From the NCBI GenBank assembly GCA_034190875.2, contig CM067344.1:13998801-14062800 (forward strand): a stretch of 64,000 nucleotides of DNA. Reading direction: 5' to 3'. The notes beneath the pieces were generated by a model. It was given only the letters and a program-made list of their open reading frames with translations. It did no database searches and had not been told where the DNA came from. Position 1 is the first letter of the stretch. Each line of letters opens with the position of its first letter. A program made the translations under genes and the position numbers. This stretch comes from Urechis unicinctus. Taxonomy: Eukaryota > Annelida > Polychaeta > Xenopneusta > Urechidae. Of this stretch, positions 62,601-64,000 are shown piece after piece.

Positions 62601-64000
62601 ATTATTCAATTTAGAATGGTGGCTTATTGATACAGGATGGGTATCGGTTTCAGCTTGTAGGTATTTGCATGTAGTATGTTATGCCTGAAGGCTTGGTTTT
62701 TGCAATTGTTCTCTTCTATAATTGGGGGTTGAATGTCTTTCTAACCTGAATATTACTAGCTTTCTTAGTAACTGTGTGTACTGATTGTCTCTGTTCATTG
62801 TGCTATTTGTAAATCTCATGGGTAATGGGGTTTGTGTACTTGTATTCGAGTTCGTACCCCCCCCCCCCCCCCCCCTCTCTCTCTCTCTCTTGTGCATGGG
62901 TATTTTCAGTGTGAAGGGAGGCGAGTGTGTAAGATAATGCCTCCTGTTATATGCTTGCCTGTGTGTGCGAACAACAGGACATAGACATCAAGAATCAGGG
63001 CAACGTGGCCTGCTATGCTTTCGTCCAGTACGATGACATCAAGAGTGTTGTCCAGGCGCTGCACACCATGGATGGCGAGTTCATCGGCAACAACAAAATC
63101 AAGGTGAACATGGCGTGCTGTTCTTAACGCTACCTAAGGCCTGCACTTTATTTAAGATACGAGGCTTCCGTACTGGTTGACCCGGTGGACGTGTGGCCTG
63201 TTTTTGTACACTGTGTCCTGTTTACGTCTTGCAGCCCCCAACACTGCACTGTCAAACTCAAGTGTCTTCTCAATGTCTCTCTAGCTGTCATTGGCAATGT
63301 TCTCTGTTACTGCCTGTTCACAGCTGGGATTCGGCAAAAGCATGCCCACCAACTGTGTGTGGATTGACGGCGTGGACGATTCAGTCTCCGTCAAGTTCTT
63401 ATCACGCCAGTTTACCCGCTATGGTCCCGTTAACTCCTGTGTCATAGACAAGGAAATGTGTCGTGCACTTATATTCTATGACAGTGCCGAATTGGCGCAG
63501 CGGGCCGTGAATGAGATGAGGGGGCGGGCCATCGCCGGCAAGAAGATCCAGGTAGGATGCAGCCGTGTCTGCCCTGTTGGTCTCTCTATCTCACTGCTAC
63601 GATGCACAATGTGCTGTCTTTTAAGATACACAGCTCGTGTTGTTGTGTTCTTGTTAGTTGCTAGCACTTAAGCTCATCAATGTGCACATTATAATGTTTT
63701 TATTGTGAAGATTAAACTGGCCGTGTTGTGTTCACATGACTTTGTGGTAAACTTCTGTTGATATTTGCATATCAAGTAAATATTTACTGTTGCATCACGG
63801 CACCATGTGATTCAGCAACATTTGCGCGTTTCCAGTGATGTCATTTCGTATTATGATATGTGTTAAGATCGACTTTGCCAGCCGTGATTGTCAAGTGTTA
63901 TTCTATGACAACATGGAGCGAACCAGTCAACTGAGGCCCGGAGAAAGACCTCTGGAGTTCCACGGTCCCTTCACAGACAACCGGTCAGTACCCTCAGCCC
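50601..64000 (+). CDS. SPEN: SPEN (split ends / MSX2-interacting protein) N-terminal part
   Basis: Nuclear RNA-binding transcriptional repressor scaffold; its SPOC domain (beyond the right edge) recruits SMRT/HDAC complexes. Exons: 50601-50683, 51913-52260, 61387-61511, 61614-61725, 61827-61915, 62158-62306, 62978-63103 (start by phase, one base uncertain), 63324-63551 and 63868 onward. Phases agree across all junctions. RRM1 (residues 5 to about 75) begins MVRETRYLWVGNLPEKVAEER, nearly the family N-terminus, and continues in exon 2 (GKIQSVKLLP, FMDIKSAAKAHNS). RRM2 covers LLIRRLPSRST, DGLFHEYKKHGKVTSV and GKTFFGSQIIV. RRM3 has ATRTLFVGNLEKEV with RNP1-like CYAFVQYDDI. RRM4 starts GFGKSMPTNCVWIDG and ends AGKKIQIDFASR. 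Compared with vertebrate SPEN, the Arg/Ser-rich stretch between RRM1 and RRM2 is short (about 70 residues). No break was seen. Confidence 0.93.
56466..56850 (+). repeat. SINE-like dispersed repeat, copy B
   Basis: Begins with a C-rich run and TGGGTCCCGGAGTAAAATAGG, then TGTCGTAAGATGCGACTAGTAGG, a phrase close to the GTCGTAAGAGGCGACTA core seen in molluscan SINEs (recalled, not searched). From 56590 it parallels 6070-6365 and ends GTTGGTGTGCCGTTAAACCC, then (ACTT)n-like sequence. Confidence 0.6.
57305..57662. repeat. 31-bp minisatellite with 62-bp higher-order period
   Basis: About eleven tandem copies of ACATACGCCGTTAGTACA followed by GACTCATACCGAC. In the left part, copies alternate between a TTAGTACAGACTCATACCG form and a TAAGTACACACTCATACCA form, giving a 62-bp super-unit. 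The right-hand copies (after 57540) are shortened and irregular. Confidence 0.93.
62857..62891. repeat. (C)n-(TC)n tract in SPEN intron 6
   Basis: About 18 C followed by about eight TC dinucleotides, 85 bp upstream of the exon 7 acceptor. Confidence 0.9.

Overview
This is a window of an animal nuclear genome. Genes are split by introns with GT..AG boundaries, and spacers hold long microsatellites and nested transposons. The gene content is bilaterian: an M14 carboxypeptidase, an IL-17-like cytokine, a B-box/NHL protein, a PP2C of the ILKAP type and SPEN. SINE-like tails ending in a GCCGTTAAACCC motif suggest a lophotrochozoan, perhaps a mollusc. That placement is an inference and is tentative. 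No bacterial genes, operons, rRNA or CRISPR arrays were seen.

Region by region. 1-2.4 kb: minus-strand secreted metallocarboxypeptidase (CPE/N/M/D type), seven exons, running off the left edge. 3.9-12.2 kb: a decayed Polinton-like element with about 320-370 bp terminal inverted repeats and fragments of protein-primed type DNA polymerase B. A Kolobok-like THAP transposon with TTAA target duplications is nested inside it (8.04-11.27 kb) and carries a second, convergent gene for a P2X7-tail-like zinc protein. 12.2-15.2 kb: SINE-like sequence, a relic of a PIF/Harbinger (DDE_Tnp_4-like) transposase, and an inverted fragment of the following array. 15.25-30.25 kb: five head-to-tail copies of a roughly 3.01 kb unit carrying a DIRS/Crypton-like tyrosine recombinase fragment; the whole array is flanked by a short GTGCC direct repeat.

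30.7-31.85 kb: last exon of a minus-strand beta-propeller-like protein ending in a SOCS box. 35.4-36.7 kb: two-exon IL-17-like cytokine whose single intron is mostly microsatellite. 37.4-39.4 kb: single-exon B-box/NHL protein without a RING. 42.1-44.9 kb: minus-strand five-exon centrin-like EF-hand protein. It is head-to-head (223 bp between start codons) with a ten-exon ILKAP-like PP2C phosphatase at 45.1-48.7 kb. 50.6 kb to the right edge: the 5' part of a SPEN (split ends) gene, with four RRMs spread over nine exons and a 9.1 kb second intron that holds a 31/62-bp minisatellite and a SINE-like repeat.

The host genes do not form an obvious pathway. IL-17 and the B-box/NHL protein are neighbours and both belong to families used in invertebrate immunity; a functional link is only a suggestion. 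Exon boundaries were derived by hand from splice consensus, phase and family similarity, and can be off by a few bases.
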